A stretch of 64,000 nt of DNA. Origin: Roseivivax halodurans JCM 10272 (GTDB lineage Bacteria > Pseudomonadota > Alphaproteobacteria > Rhodobacterales > Rhodobacteraceae). The stretch lies in contig NZ_JALZ01000005.1 in assembly GCF_000521785.1 (NCBI RefSeq), forward strand, positions 124,001 to 188,000, written 5' to 3'. Shown piece by piece: positions 26,370-35,325 of this stretch. The stretch's first letter is position 1. Every line of letters begins with the position of its first letter. The position numbers and the translations under genes are program-made. The notes beneath the pieces are model-generated. The model did not search any database. It had not been told where the DNA came from and saw nothing but the letters and a program-made list of their open reading frames with translations.

Positions 26370-27338
26370 ATGACAGATCCGGTTCGATGGGGCATTCTCG
26401 GTGCCGCGAATTTTGCCCGTACTCACATGGGTCCCGCGATTCACGCGGCGCGGGGCGGCACTCTGGTGGCGATCGCCACCTCCTCGGCGGATAAGGCGCG
26501 GCCCTTCGCGGAGTTCGCTCCCGGGTTGCGGGTCCACGAGGATTACGAAGCGCTTGTGGCCGATCCCGAGATCGATGCGATCTACATCCCTCTGCCGAAC
26601 CACATGCATGTCGACTGGGCGATCCGCGCGCTCGAGTCGGGCAAACCGGTGCTCTGCGAGAAGCCGCTCGCGATGAATGTCGAGAGCTTCGACAAGGTCA
26701 TCGCGGCCCGCGACCGGACCGGGCTGCTCGCGGCCGAGGCCTACATGATCGTGCACCACCCGCAATGGCAGCGGGCGAAGCAGCTCTACGAGGAGCGCGC
26801 GATCGGCGATCTCGTCTCGGTCACGGCGATGTTCAGCTTCAACAATCCCGACATGACCAACATCCGCAACAAGGCCGAGACCGGCGGCGGCAGCATTCCC
26901 GACATCGGGGTCTACATCTACGGCTCGGCACGCTTCGTCACCGGAGAGGAGCCGGCCGAGATCCTGCGCGCGGACATTACCTGGGAGAACGGCGTCGACA
27001 CGCGCGCCCACGTCATGGCGCGCTTTCCGTCCTTCACCTACCAGGGCTACACATCGACGCGCATGGCGCCGTTCCAGGAAGTCGTGTTCCACGGGACGGA
27101 CGGTATCCTGAAACTAAGCGCGCCCTTCAACGCGGGCGTCTACGGCATGGCCGAGGTCATCGTTCAGGACGGAAAACAGGTGGTCACCAGCGAGCGCTTC
27201 CCGGGTGTCAATCAGTACGTCGCTCAGGTCGAGGCGTTCAATGCGAGCCTGCGCGAGGGCAAACCCTACGCCTGCCCGCTAGAATTCTCGCGGGGCACGC
27301 AGGCGATGATCGACATGGTCTACGCCGCCGCAGAATAA
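26370..27338 (+). CDS. Gfo/Idh/MocA family NAD(P)-dependent oxidoreductase
   Basis: 322 residues. Rossmann start VRWGILGAANFARTHMGPAI (residues 4-23), then IYIPLPNHMH and the family motif EKPLAMN with the conserved lysine. The C-terminal alpha/beta substrate domain contains GGGSIPDIGVYIYGSARFV, where D and the equivalent of the catalytic histidine region (GVYIY) lie. It probably oxidises or reduces a sugar or cyclitol; no sugar-transport genes are nearby to narrow the substrate. An AAGGAG ribosome site precedes 26370. Confidence 0.88.
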   Translation: MTDPVRWGILGAANFARTHMGPAIHAARGGTLVAIATSSADKARPFAEFAPGLRVHEDYEALVADPEIDAIYIPLPNHMHVDWAIRALESGKPVLCEKPLAMNVESFDKVIAARDRTGLLAAEAYMIVHHPQWQRAKQLYEERAIGDLVSVTAMFSFNNPDMTNIRNKAETGGGSIPDIGVYIYGSARFVTGEEPAEILRADITWENGVDTRAHVMARFPSFTYQGYTSTRMAPFQEVVFHGTDGILKLSAPFNAGVYGMAEVIVQDGKQVVTSERFPGVNQYVAQVEAFNASLREGKPYACPLEFSRGTQAMIDMVYAAAE

Positions 27339-27350
27339 GCGGAACGAAAA

Positions 27351-27371
27351 GGGGCGCCCGTTGGGCGCCCC
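27351..27371. terminator. Bidirectional terminator between the oxidoreductase and phaZ
   Basis: Perfect 9-bp stem GGGGCGCCC / GGGCGCCCC with a 3-nt loop in the 61-bp convergent gap. An A-run precedes it, so on the minus strand the hairpin is followed by T's and ends the phaZ transcript well. Confidence 0.8.
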
Positions 27372-27399
27372 TCATCCAGACAGCAGCAGGCTTTTCGGG

Positions 27400-28668
27400 T
27401 CAGTTCACGACCGAGAGTTCGGGAGCCGCCGCCGGAGCGGACGAGTTCTGGTCGATGAAGTCGAGCACGAGCGGGCGGATGTTCTGACGCCACGACCGGC
27501 CGGCGAAGATGCCGTAATGGCCGGCACCCGGCTCGAGATGGCTCGCCTTTTTCTCGGGGGGCAGGCCGGTGAGCAGGTCGAGCGCCGCAACGCACTGACC
27601 GGGCGCGGAGATGTCGTCGTTCGCGCCCTCGACCGTCTTCACCGCGACCGTGGTGATCTTGCCGATATCCACGGGTTTGCCCTCGACGGTGAATTCGTTC
27701 TTGGCGATCTCGCGTTCCTTGAAGATGCGCTCGACCGTCGAGAGATAGAATTCCGCCGGCATGTCCATCACGGCGAGGTATTCGTCGTAGAAGCGGTTGT
27801 GGGCATCGTGATCCGAGGCCTCGCCGCGCGCGACCCGCATGATCTGCTCCTGGAAGGCGTTCGAATGCCGGTCCATGTTCATCGACACGAAGGAGGACAG
27901 CTGCAGCAGCCCGGGATAGACGCGTCGCCCGACGCCCGCATACTTGAAGCCGACGCGCTGGCACATCGTCTCCTCGAGCTGGCCCATGGTCACCCGATGA
28001 CCGAAATCGGTGACGTCGGTCGGCGTCGCGTCGGGATCGATCGGCCCGCCGATCAGCGTCAGCGAACGGGGCTGCGCATCGGGATCTTCCTCGGCGAGAT
28101 AGGCTGTGGCCGCCAGCGTCAGCGGTGCCGGCTGGCAGACCGCGATGACATGCGTGTCGGGACCGAGGTGGCGCATGAAGTCCGCTAGATAGAGGGTGTA
28201 GTCCTCGACGTCGAACTTGCCCGCGGAAACCGGGATGTCCCTCGCGTTGTGCCAGTCGGTGACATAGACTTCGCAGTTGGTTAAGAGTGATTTGACGGTC
28301 GAGCGGAGGAGCGTCGCGTAATGGCCGGACATGGGCGCCACGAGAAGGATCTTGCGCGGCTGCGTCTCGCGCCCCGTGACTTCGAAGTGAAGCAGATTGC
28401 CGAAAGGCTTCTCCACTTCGGTCCGGACATGGACGAGATGGTCGCGCCCGTCGTCGCAGGTCATCGAATCGATACCCCAGTCGGGTTTCGCGACCATCCG
28501 CTCGAAGCTGCGCTCCGTGACCTCGCCCCAGGCTGCCATCCAGCTGATCGCGGGGTTGGGCAGCGCGGCCATGTAAGGGTAGGAGGCGAACGTGCGGGCC
28601 GTGGCCCCGAGCCACTGGCTCGTGTTCCGCATGGCCTCCATCGGGTCGTAGGTCATCATGTAGCGCAT
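27400..28668 (-). CDS. phaZ: Intracellular poly(3-hydroxyalkanoate) depolymerase
   Basis: 422 residues, no signal peptide. An alpha/beta-hydrolase with the cysteine-type active site AVCQPAPLTL (C178), as in intracellular PhaZ1. The conserved KILLVAPMSGHYATLLRSTV and VYVTDWHNARDIP stretches are present, and HLEPGAGHYGIFAGRSWR holds the catalytic His. It mobilises stored polyhydroxybutyrate. The start follows an AAAGGAGA ribosome site. Divergent from phaC with a 112-bp gap, forming a storage/mobilisation pair. Confidence 0.95.
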   Translation of the reverse strand: MRYMMTYDPMEAMRNTSQWLGATARTFASYPYMAALPNPAISWMAAWGEVTERSFERMVAKPDWGIDSMTCDDGRDHLVHVRTEVEKPFGNLLHFEVTGRETQPRKILLVAPMSGHYATLLRSTVKSLLTNCEVYVTDWHNARDIPVSAGKFDVEDYTLYLADFMRHLGPDTHVIAVCQPAPLTLAATAYLAEEDPDAQPRSLTLIGGPIDPDATPTDVTDFGHRVTMGQLEETMCQRVGFKYAGVGRRVYPGLLQLSSFVSMNMDRHSNAFQEQIMRVARGEASDHDAHNRFYDEYLAVMDMPAEFYLSTVERIFKEREIAKNEFTVEGKPVDIGKITTVAVKTVEGANDDISAPGQCVAALDLLTGLPPEKKASHLEPGAGHYGIFAGRSWRQNIRPLVLDFIDQNSSAPAAAPELSVVN

Positions 28669-28780
28669 GATCTGCGTCTCCTTTCGCCGAAGCGGGGTGC
28701 GCATGAGTGTCCCCGCGTCACGCTGCATGCGCTCGGCGAATAATGCTGCACCGCGGAGAATCTAGGGGGGAATACGCCGG

Positions 28781-30586
28781 ATGACAACTGAGACGAACGC
28801 CGCACGGGAACCGAATGTCGTGCGCCTTAACGAAAATCTGGCCAAGGTCGAGGAACTTTCGCAGCGCCTGATCTCTGCCATGACGCAGAAAAAGACGGTG
28901 AATCCGGCACTTTCGGGCCCCGACCAGAAGCTCTATGCGCAGGCCGTGACCGCCTATTGGCAGGAATGGTTGCAGAACCCAGCCAAGGTCATGGAGCACC
29001 AGATCGAATACTGGGGCAAGTCGGTGAAGCATTATCTCGAGGCGCAGCAGGCGCTGGCCTCGGGCAAGCTGCAGGCGCCCGAGGATCCCGGCCCCTCCGA
29101 CAAGCGCTTCCAGAATCCGCTCTGGGAGAGCCACCCCTATTTCAACTTCATCAAGCGGCAGTACCTCATCAACTCCGAGGCGCTCCAGCAGGCCGTCGCC
29201 GACATCGAGGACATGGATCCGAAGGAAAAGCGGCGGCTGAACTACTTCGCGCGGCAGATCGTCGACATGATGGCGCCGACGAACTTCCTGCAGACAAACC
29301 CCGACGCGCTCGAGAAGGCGCTCGAGACCGAGGGCGAGAGCCTCGTGAAGGGGCTCGAGAACCTGATTGCCGATCTCGAGGCCAATGACGGCGAGCTGGT
29401 GGTGCGGCTTGCCGACGAGGAGGCCTTCAAGATCGGCGAGAACATCGCGACCGCCGACGGCGAGGTGGTCTACCGCAATCGCATGATGGAGCTGATCCAG
29501 TACGCGCCGACCACCGACAAGGTGAAGGAGACGCCGATCGTCCTCTTCCCGCCCTGGATCAACAAGTTCTACATCCTCGACCTGAAGGAGAAGAACAGCT
29601 TCATCCGATGGGTGGTCGAACAGGGCTACACGCTCTTCGTGGTCAGCTGGGTGAACCCCGACGAGGAGTACCGGGACGTCACGCTGGACGACTATATCGA
29701 GGACGGATTCCTGGCCGCGATCGAGCAGGTCAAGGAGATCACCAAGCAGGACCGCATCAACGCGATCGGCTATTGCATCGCCGGCACGACGCTGTCCCTG
29801 ACCCTGTCGCTCATGAAGAAGCGGGGCGACAAGTCGCTGAAATCCGCGACCTTCTTCACCACGCTCACCGATTTCAGCGAGCAGGGGGAGTTCACGCCGT
29901 TCCTGCAGGACGATTTCATCGACGGGATCGAGCAGGAGGTGAACCGCGAAGGCGTGCTGCGGTCGTTCATCCTCTCGCGCACCATGTCGTTCCTGCGGTC
30001 GAACGATCTGGTCTACGGGCCCGCGATCAAATCCTACATGATGGGCGAGACGCCGCCCGCCTTCGATCTGCTTTACTGGAACGGCGACGGATCGAACCTT
30101 CCCGGAGCGATGGCGGTGCAGTACCTGCGCCGCCTCTGTCAGGACAACGCCTTCTGCGATGAGGGAATGGAGATCCTCGGCGAGATCGTCCACATCAAGG
30201 ACGTCGACCTGCCGATCTGCGCCATCACCTGCGAGACCGACCACATCGCCGCGTGGAAGGATTGCTACCGCGGCATGTCAAAGACCGGCTCGCGCAACCG
30301 GACCTTCATCCTGTCGGAATCGGGGCACATCGCCGGCATCGTGAACCCGCCGTCGAAGAAGAAGTACGGCCATTACATCAACGACGATCTTACGGGCACC
30401 GCCGAGGAGTGGAAGGACGGTGCCAAGTATCACGAAGGGTCCTGGTGGCCGGTCTGGGAGAGCTGGATCTCGAAGCGCTCGGGCAAATGGGTGGAGCCGC
30501 GCACGCCGGGTGATTCGGACCATCCGCCGCTCTGCCCGGCGCCCGGAACCTACGTGAAGGTCAAAGCGCGTCAGGCAGAACATTGA
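28781..30586 (+). CDS. phaC: Class I poly(R)-hydroxyalkanoic acid synthase
   Basis: 601 residues. It polymerises (R)-3-hydroxyacyl-CoA into PHA on granule surfaces. The lipase-box-like GYCIAGT carries nucleophile C332; the triad is completed by D487 (ITCETDHIAAW) and H516 (SESGHIAGIV). The tryptophan-rich WWPVWESWI near the C-terminus is typical. Length and the lack of a PhaE/PhaR-type partner gene place it in class I. No perfect PhaR box was found in the phaZ-phaC gap, unlike the phasin genes behind it. Confidence 0.96.
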   Translation: MTTETNAAREPNVVRLNENLAKVEELSQRLISAMTQKKTVNPALSGPDQKLYAQAVTAYWQEWLQNPAKVMEHQIEYWGKSVKHYLEAQQALASGKLQAPEDPGPSDKRFQNPLWESHPYFNFIKRQYLINSEALQQAVADIEDMDPKEKRRLNYFARQIVDMMAPTNFLQTNPDALEKALETEGESLVKGLENLIADLEANDGELVVRLADEEAFKIGENIATADGEVVYRNRMMELIQYAPTTDKVKETPIVLFPPWINKFYILDLKEKNSFIRWVVEQGYTLFVVSWVNPDEEYRDVTLDDYIEDGFLAAIEQVKEITKQDRINAIGYCIAGTTLSLTLSLMKKRGDKSLKSATFFTTLTDFSEQGEFTPFLQDDFIDGIEQEVNREGVLRSFILSRTMSFLRSNDLVYGPAIKSYMMGETPPAFDLLYWNGDGSNLPGAMAVQYLRRLCQDNAFCDEGMEILGEIVHIKDVDLPICAITCETDHIAAWKDCYRGMSKTGSRNRTFILSESGHIAGIVNPPSKKKYGHYINDDLTGTAEEWKDGAKYHEGSWWPVWESWISKRSGKWVEPRTPGDSDHPPLCPAPGTYVKVKARQAEH

Positions 30587-30621
30587 CTTAGCGGAAACTT
30601 TCTGCGCTGCAGCAAAAATTC

Positions 30622-30650
30622 TTGAAATGCTGCAGTGCAGCGTTCATATT
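30622..30650 (+). promoter_or_regulatory. Promoter of the first phasin gene with an embedded PhaR operator
   Basis: TTGAAA (30622-30627), a 17-nt spacer and CATATT (30645-30650). The spacer contains CTGC-AGT-GCAG (30630-30640), an exact match to the CTGC-N3-GCAG site reported for PhaR of Rhodobacter/Paracoccus. Bound PhaR would block polymerase. A second GCTGCAGC lies at 30606-30613. Confidence 0.75.
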
Positions 30651-30716
30651 CGTGTCAGCAATTTAAGCGACGCGGGGTCGGCCCGCGCCCCCAGGTAGCT
30701 GACAGAGGTGAATGCA

Positions 30717-31172
30717 ATGGCCGCCAAGACCCAAGACTTCCAGACGATGATGAAAGACATGATGGGTGCCTTCCCGGTGGACACCGCCGCGATGGAAGAC
30801 GCCTTCAAGACCACCGCGACGCTGAACGAGAAGCTCTCGGGCGTGGCGCTCGAGGCGGCCGAGAAGTCGACCGAGCTGTCGGCCAAGTGGACCAAGGACA
30901 CGCTCGAGAAGATGTCCGAGATGTCGAAGGCCAAGAGCGAGCCCGCCGACTACGCCAAGGCGATGAGCGACTTCGCCACCGCGCAGGCCGAGATGACCGC
31001 CGAGCACATGGCCGCCTTTGCCGAGATCGCGAAGAAGGTCCAGATGGACACGGTCGAGCTGATGATGGCCGCCGGCAAGGACATGTCCGAGGACGCGTCC
31101 GCTGCCATGAAGAAGGCCACCGAGGACATGACCGCCAACGCCAAGAAGGCGACGTCCACCGGCTCCAAGTAA
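30717..31172 (+). CDS. phaP: Phasin (PHA granule-associated protein), first copy
   Basis: 151 residues, almost entirely amphipathic helix, rich in A, K, E, M and T, with no cysteine. MMKDMMGAFPVD opens the conserved phasin domain. The protein coats PHB granules and controls their number and size. It has the same length as the second copy 292 bp downstream and shares MMxDMMxAFPV, LNEKL and the ATVDVM/DTVELM stretch, so the two arose by duplication. The start follows AGAGGTGA. It is repressed by PhaR, judging by the operator upstream. Confidence 0.9.
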   Translation: MAAKTQDFQTMMKDMMGAFPVDTAAMEDAFKTTATLNEKLSGVALEAAEKSTELSAKWTKDTLEKMSEMSKAKSEPADYAKAMSDFATAQAEMTAEHMAAFAEIAKKVQMDTVELMMAAGKDMSEDASAAMKKATEDMTANAKKATSTGSK

Positions 31173-31221
31173 GAGTTTCGAACTCGCGTCACTCCTCCTC
31201 CCATCCGTGACGCGACCCTCT

Positions 31222-31248
31222 GGCGGGCTGTCAAAGCCCGCCATTTTT
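31222..31248 (+). terminator. Rho-independent terminator after the first phasin
   Basis: GGCGGGCT-GTCAA-AGCCCGCC followed by ATTTTTG; an 8-bp stem with a clear T run. Confidence 0.88.
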
Positions 31249-31343
31249 GTGTCCGAACCGCTATTATGCAGGTGCCGCAACGACTTCGGGGAAATCGGCG
31301 AATTGTCGCTGTAAGCCTCTGAAAACCATGCCGAGAAAAAATG

Positions 31344-31354
31344 CTGCAATGCAG
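31344..31354 (+). promoter_or_regulatory. PhaR operator upstream of the second phasin
   Basis: CTGC-AAT-GCAG, again an exact CTGC-N3-GCAG site, flanked by A-runs. It lies 110 nt before the start codon and 10 nt upstream of a TTGAAG that may be the -35. Position relative to the promoter thus differs from copy one. Confidence 0.7.
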
Positions 31355-31464
31355 CAAAAACCTCTTGAAGACCCGACGTCAGTTCCCACATAGAGATCAC
31401 AGCAGGCGGGAAGGCATCCCCACCGCCCGCCCCGAGACACGAGACACCGAGAGGAGGCGCCGAC

Positions 31465-31920
31465 ATGGCCACTCAGCAGAACCAGAACTTCGACACCATG
31501 ATGCGCGACATGATGAACGCATTTCCCGTGAACGCCGAGAGCTTCGAAGACGGCTTCAAGCGTGGCGCCGAGCTCAACGAGAAGCTCGCGAGCATCGCCG
31601 TGGACGCTGCCGGCCAGAGCACCGACCTCAGCGCCGACTTCACCCGCAAGACGCTCGAGCGCATGAGCGAGCTGACCAAGGCGAAGGCAGAGCCGCAGGC
31701 TTATGCCCAGTCCATGGCAGACTTCGGCCAGAAGCAGACCGAAGCGACCGTGCAGATGATGCAGCGCTTTGCCGAGATCGCTCAGTCGACCTCGACCGCG
31801 ACCGTCGACGTGATGTCGAGCTTCGGCAAGACCGCGCAGGAAAAAGCGGCCAACACCGCCAAGAAGAGCGCAGCCAACGCCAAGAGCGCCGCGTCCACCG
31901 CAGCCTCGAACGCAGCGTAA
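31465..31920 (+). CDS. phaP: Phasin (PHA granule-associated protein), second copy
   Basis: 151 residues, helical, rich in A, S, T, E and K. MMRDMMNAFPVNAESF matches the opening of the first phasin; the C-terminal tail is alanine/serine/lysine-rich (NAKSAASTAASNAA). A GAGAGGAGG ribosome site precedes it. It has its own PhaR box and its own terminator, so it can be expressed separately from the first copy. It may have a different affinity for granules or a different growth-phase role, but the sequence does not show which. Confidence 0.88.
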   Translation: MATQQNQNFDTMMRDMMNAFPVNAESFEDGFKRGAELNEKLASIAVDAAGQSTDLSADFTRKTLERMSELTKAKAEPQAYAQSMADFGQKQTEATVQMMQRFAEIAQSTSTATVDVMSSFGKTAQEKAANTAKKSAANAKSAASTAASNAA

Positions 31921-31955
31921 ATCGCGCCGCCCCCGACGGGGCGCAGAAGATACTC

Positions 31956-31990
31956 ACGGCAGGCTCCGGATCCGGGGCCTGCCGTTTTTC
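31956..31990 (+). terminator. Rho-independent terminator after the second phasin
   Basis: ACGGCAGGC and GCCTGCCGT arms around a CCGGATCCGG inner stem, followed by TTTTTC. Confidence 0.88.
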
Positions 31991-32080
31991 GTTCTGTCCT
32001 CACGGCATCAGGAGGCTTGCTCCCGCGGCAAGCCTCGGCCTAGAGTTTGCTGCACCTGCGCAATCCGAGGGGAGCCCGCC

Positions 32081-32629
32081 TTGTCCGATCAAGAAAACCC
32101 GCTTCTGATCAAGCGTTACGCCAGCCGTCGTCTCTACAACACGGAGACCAGCGATTACGTGACGCTCGAGGATATCGCGGGCTTCATCCGGGATGGGCGC
32201 GACGTGAAGATCATCGACCTCAAATCCGGCGACGATCTCACGCGGCAATATCTCCTCCAGATCGTGGCCGAGCACGAGAGCCGCGGCGAGAGCGTCCTGC
32301 CGATCAACGTGCTGACGGACCTCGTCCGCAGTTATACCACGCAGGCGACCTCCATGGTCCCGCAATTCCTCGCCGCCTCCTTCGACGCCTTCCGTCAGGG
32401 CCAGGAGAAGTGGGTCGAGAACATGAACTCCATGAACCCGATCACCAAGATGCCGGGCTTCGAGGCGATGCAGGCTCAGCAGGAAGCGTTCCTCAAGGCA
32501 ATGACCGGCGGCGCCAAACCCGGCTGGCCGAGCGGCCCGCAGGCGGAAGGCGAGGAAGAGGAGAGCCTCGAGGACATCCGCAAGCAGCTCGCGACGCTTC
32601 AGGCCAAGCTCTCGAAGATGGACAAGTAG
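32081..32629 (+). CDS. phaR: PHA synthesis repressor PhaR
   Basis: 182 residues from a TTG start with an AGGGGAG ribosome site. The N-terminal PHB/PHA accumulation-regulator DNA-binding domain reads LIKRYASRRLYNTETSDYVT, then IIDLKSGDDLTRQYLLQI. The C-terminal part is amphipathic helix (KWVENMNSMNPITKMPGF, then a charged helix) that binds granules. When polymer is present PhaR leaves DNA for the granule and phasin genes are switched on. TTGC-N9-GCAA at 32047-32063 just upstream is a weak candidate for autoregulation. Confidence 0.95.
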   Translation: MSDQENPLLIKRYASRRLYNTETSDYVTLEDIAGFIRDGRDVKIIDLKSGDDLTRQYLLQIVAEHESRGESVLPINVLTDLVRSYTTQATSMVPQFLAASFDAFRQGQEKWVENMNSMNPITKMPGFEAMQAQQEAFLKAMTGGAKPGWPSGPQAEGEEEESLEDIRKQLATLQAKLSKMDK

Positions 32630-32656
32630 GGCAGGGGGCGTCCCCGCCCCGCCGCC

Positions 32657-33844
32657 TCAGGTGCCGTAGGCGCGGGCCGGGCTCATGACATGGGCCGCGG
32701 CGGCGACGAGAACGTCGGCCACCGCCTCGCACTCGTCCTCGGTCAGCCGCGCCGGCAGCCGCGTGTCGCAGGCCCGCATCAGCATCGCGCGCGTCTTCGG
32801 CAGATCCGGCACCTCGCCGAGGAAATTCCAGTTCCAGAAGGCCCGCGCGTTGTCGGCGCTCATCCCGAAGACCTGCACCTTGACGCCTGCCGCCTCCGCT
32901 GCCGCGGCAAAGGCGAGAACCTCGTCGTCGCTCATGTCCGAGAGGTTGAACTGCAGGGAATCCGGGGCGCGCTCCTCCGGGGCAAGCTTCTCCGGCACCG
33001 AGATCCACGGGCTGAGGGACAGCCGCTCCGCGACGAGGTCGTGGTTGCGTCGCCCCCGCGCCACCCGCTCGTCGATGAGCGGGATCTGCGGCCGGATGAT
33101 CGCCGCCGAGAGGTTCGAGAGCCGCTGGTTGTAGAGCGGCAGGCGGTTCTGCCAACGGGCAAAGGCCGAATGCAGGACCGGGTGCTTCTTCCAATTGTGC
33201 TCGTAGGCGCCCGACATGATGACCGCCCGCGCGATCACGTCCGGATCGTCCGACACCAAGAGACCGCCTTCGCCCGCGTTCACGAGCTTGTAGCTCTGGA
33301 AGCTGAAGCAGCCGATCTTGCCGATCGTGCCGATGTTGCGTCCGTGCCAGCGCGTGCCGAGCGAATGCGCCGCGTCCTCGATGACCGGCACGTCCGCGGC
33401 GTCGCAGAGCGCCATGATCCGGTCCATGTCCGAGGTGTGCCCGCGCATGTGGCTGATGATGACGGCCTCGACGCCCGGCAGCTTGGCCGCAAAATCCTCC
33501 ATGTCGATCCGGTAATCGGCGCCCACCTCGCAGAGCACCGGCACGCATTCGGCGTGCAGCACCGAGGAAGGCACCGCGGCGAAGGTAAAGCCCGGCAGCA
33601 TGACGCGGGCGTCCCGCGGCAGACCGAGCGCCTTCAGCGACAGGAACAGTGCGGCCGAGCAGCTCGACACCGCCAGAGCGTAGGCCGAGCCGAGATGCGC
33701 CGCGAACTCCTCCTCGAGCAGCGTCACCGGGCTGTCCTCGGAGGTGTAGCGAAAGAGGTCCCCCGAGGCGAGCAGCCGGTCGATCTCCGCCTGGGCCTCG
33801 GCCGGGATCGGTTCGGCCTGGTTCATGTCGGGGATCTGGGTCAT
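32657..33844 (-). CDS. DegT/DnrJ/EryC1/StrS family PLP-dependent aminotransferase
   Basis: 395 residues. The PLP-binding lysine is in CFSFQSYKLVNAGEGG, and PVIEDAAHSLGTRWHG carries the cofactor-contacting D. The fold-type I N-terminus GSAYALAVSSCSAALFLSLK is complete. Family members aminate nucleotide-linked keto sugars, though several act on other ketones. No sugar-nucleotide genes are adjacent; the nearest upstream gene is the PuuB-type oxidase (103-bp gap), so a link to amine metabolism is possible but unproven. The ATG at 33844 is preferred over a GTG at 33859. Confidence 0.85.
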   Translation of the reverse strand: MTQIPDMNQAEPIPAEAQAEIDRLLASGDLFRYTSEDSPVTLLEEEFAAHLGSAYALAVSSCSAALFLSLKALGLPRDARVMLPGFTFAAVPSSVLHAECVPVLCEVGADYRIDMEDFAAKLPGVEAVIISHMRGHTSDMDRIMALCDAADVPVIEDAAHSLGTRWHGRNIGTIGKIGCFSFQSYKLVNAGEGGLLVSDDPDVIARAVIMSGAYEHNWKKHPVLHSAFARWQNRLPLYNQRLSNLSAAIIRPQIPLIDERVARGRRNHDLVAERLSLSPWISVPEKLAPEERAPDSLQFNLSDMSDDEVLAFAAAAEAAGVKVQVFGMSADNARAFWNWNFLGEVPDLPKTRAMLMRACDTRLPARLTEDECEAVADVLVAAAAHVMSPARAYGT

Positions 33845-33947
33845 GGCGCCGGTCCTCACGTTGATCTTTCAGGTTCTTAGACCGGGGCTCCGCCACGCGC
33901 CAAGCACTATCGGATTTTGGGGCGCACGTGACGCAGGGCCCGTGGCG

Positions 33948-35249
33948 TCAGAACCCCAGACGATCGCGCATCGCATACCATGTCATTGCAAGCGCAAGCA
34001 GCGGCGTGCGGCCGCGCGCACCTCCGGGAAAGGTCGGGGTCGAAACGGCGGCCATCGCGTCGAACCCGTCGGTCTCTCCCGCAACAGCCCGCGCCATCAG
34101 CTGGCCCGCATGGACCGCCGTGCCGACGCCGTGCCCCGAATATCCGCCCGCTGACAGGATGCGCGGCGCGGGCCTGCAGAGATGCGGCATCCGGCTCATG
34201 GTGATCCCGAGGGTGCCGCCCCAAGCATAGTCGAGCCGGACGTCCCGGAGCGACGGGAAAACCTTCAGCATGGGCTTCGACACCGTCCTGCGGATGTCCG
34301 GAAAGCGGTAGCCGTAGCTCTCGCCGCCGCCGAAAAGCAGCCGCTTGTCGTGGCTCAGCCGGAAGTAGTTCACTACGAAGCGCGCATCCGCGACCGCGAT
34401 GTCGCGGGTCATGACCTCCGCCGCGCGGTCGCCCAGCGGCTCGGTCGCCACGATGAAGTTGTTGATCGGCATGACCCGCCGCGCGACCTCGGGCTGCAAC
34501 CCGCCGAGATAGCCGTTCCCGGCGAGGATCACGTGCTCGGCCTCGACGACGCCGTCCTCGGTGACGACCCGGTTCGGCGTACCCGGCTCGACGCCGGTCA
34601 CGTGGCTGCCCTCGCAGATCGACGCGCCCGCATCCCGTGCCGCGCGCGCCAGCCCGAGCGCGAAGCGCAAGGGGTGCAGGTGGCCCGCATCCATGTCCAC
34701 GATCCCGCCGCGGTAATCGGGAGAGGGGCAGATCCCCTGCCAGCTCTCGCGCCCGTGCACTTCGATCGCATCGTAGCCGTAGCGCGACGACAGGTGCTCC
34801 GCGTAATCGTGCAGCTCGTGCACGTCGCGGTCCGACGAGGCCGTCCAGGCGACGCCCGGCTTCAGGCCGCATTCGATGTTGTGCCGCGCGATCAGCTCCT
34901 TCACGAGGCCCTTGGCCTCCTCGGCAAGCTCCCAGAGCCGCCGCGCATCCGCCTCGCCGACGCTCTTCTCGAGCTTCAGCTGATCGGCGCGCTGCCCCGA
35001 CCCGAGCTGCCCGCCGTTGCGGCCCGAAGCGCCGAAGCCGACGCGCTGCGCCTCGAGCAGCACCACGTCGCGCCCGGCCTCGGCGAGGTGCAGCGCCGCC
35101 GAGAGCCCGGTATATCCGCCGCCCACGACGCAGACATCCGCCTTGCGCGTGCCCTTTAGGGGCGCGAACCGCGCCAGCGGCTCGGCCGTCGCTGCATACC
35201 AGCTTTCGGGGTACTCGCCCCGCCGATCGTTCGCGAAGAGCAGATCCAC
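33948..35249 (-). CDS. puuB: FAD-dependent oxidoreductase, gamma-glutamylputrescine oxidase (PuuB/OrdL) type
   Basis: 433 residues. ADVCVVGGGYTGLSAALHLAEAG (split at the GxGxxG) is the FAD-binding start and VGFGASGRNGGQLGSGQR is the flavin loop typical of OrdL/PuuB. The C-terminus holds SAGGYSGHGVGTAVHAGQLM. In the Puu pathway this enzyme oxidises the gamma-glutamylated amine to an aldehyde. It lies 76 bp after a PuuA-type ligase, separated by an inverted copy of the dispersed element. No PuuC aldehyde dehydrogenase is present in the window. Confidence 0.87.
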   Translation of the reverse strand: MDLLFANDRRGEYPESWYAATAEPLARFAPLKGTRKADVCVVGGGYTGLSAALHLAEAGRDVVLLEAQRVGFGASGRNGGQLGSGQRADQLKLEKSVGEADARRLWELAEEAKGLVKELIARHNIECGLKPGVAWTASSDRDVHELHDYAEHLSSRYGYDAIEVHGRESWQGICPSPDYRGGIVDMDAGHLHPLRFALGLARAARDAGASICEGSHVTGVEPGTPNRVVTEDGVVEAEHVILAGNGYLGGLQPEVARRVMPINNFIVATEPLGDRAAEVMTRDIAVADARFVVNYFRLSHDKRLLFGGGESYGYRFPDIRRTVSKPMLKVFPSLRDVRLDYAWGGTLGITMSRMPHLCRPAPRILSAGGYSGHGVGTAVHAGQLMARAVAGETDGFDAMAAVSTPTFPGGARGRTPLLALAMTWYAMRDRLGF

Positions 35250-35260
35250 GCGGCCCGTCC

Positions 35261-35309
35261 TTCTTCTTGACGAAAATATCCCGGGGAGCGCGAGGGGCTG
35301 GCCCCTCGC
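35261..35309 (+). repeat. Dispersed TTCTTCTTG element, copy 3 (opposite sense to flanking genes)
   Basis: TTCTTCTTG (35261-35269), ACGA, AAATATCCC, GGGG, then a hairpin GCGAGGGG-CTGG-CCCCTCGC (35290-35309 region). It sits between the ligase and PuuB genes, which read in the other direction; the only one of seven copies that is antisense to its upstream gene. Confidence 0.72.
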
Positions 35310-35325
35310 TTGCGGCGCGCCCCGC

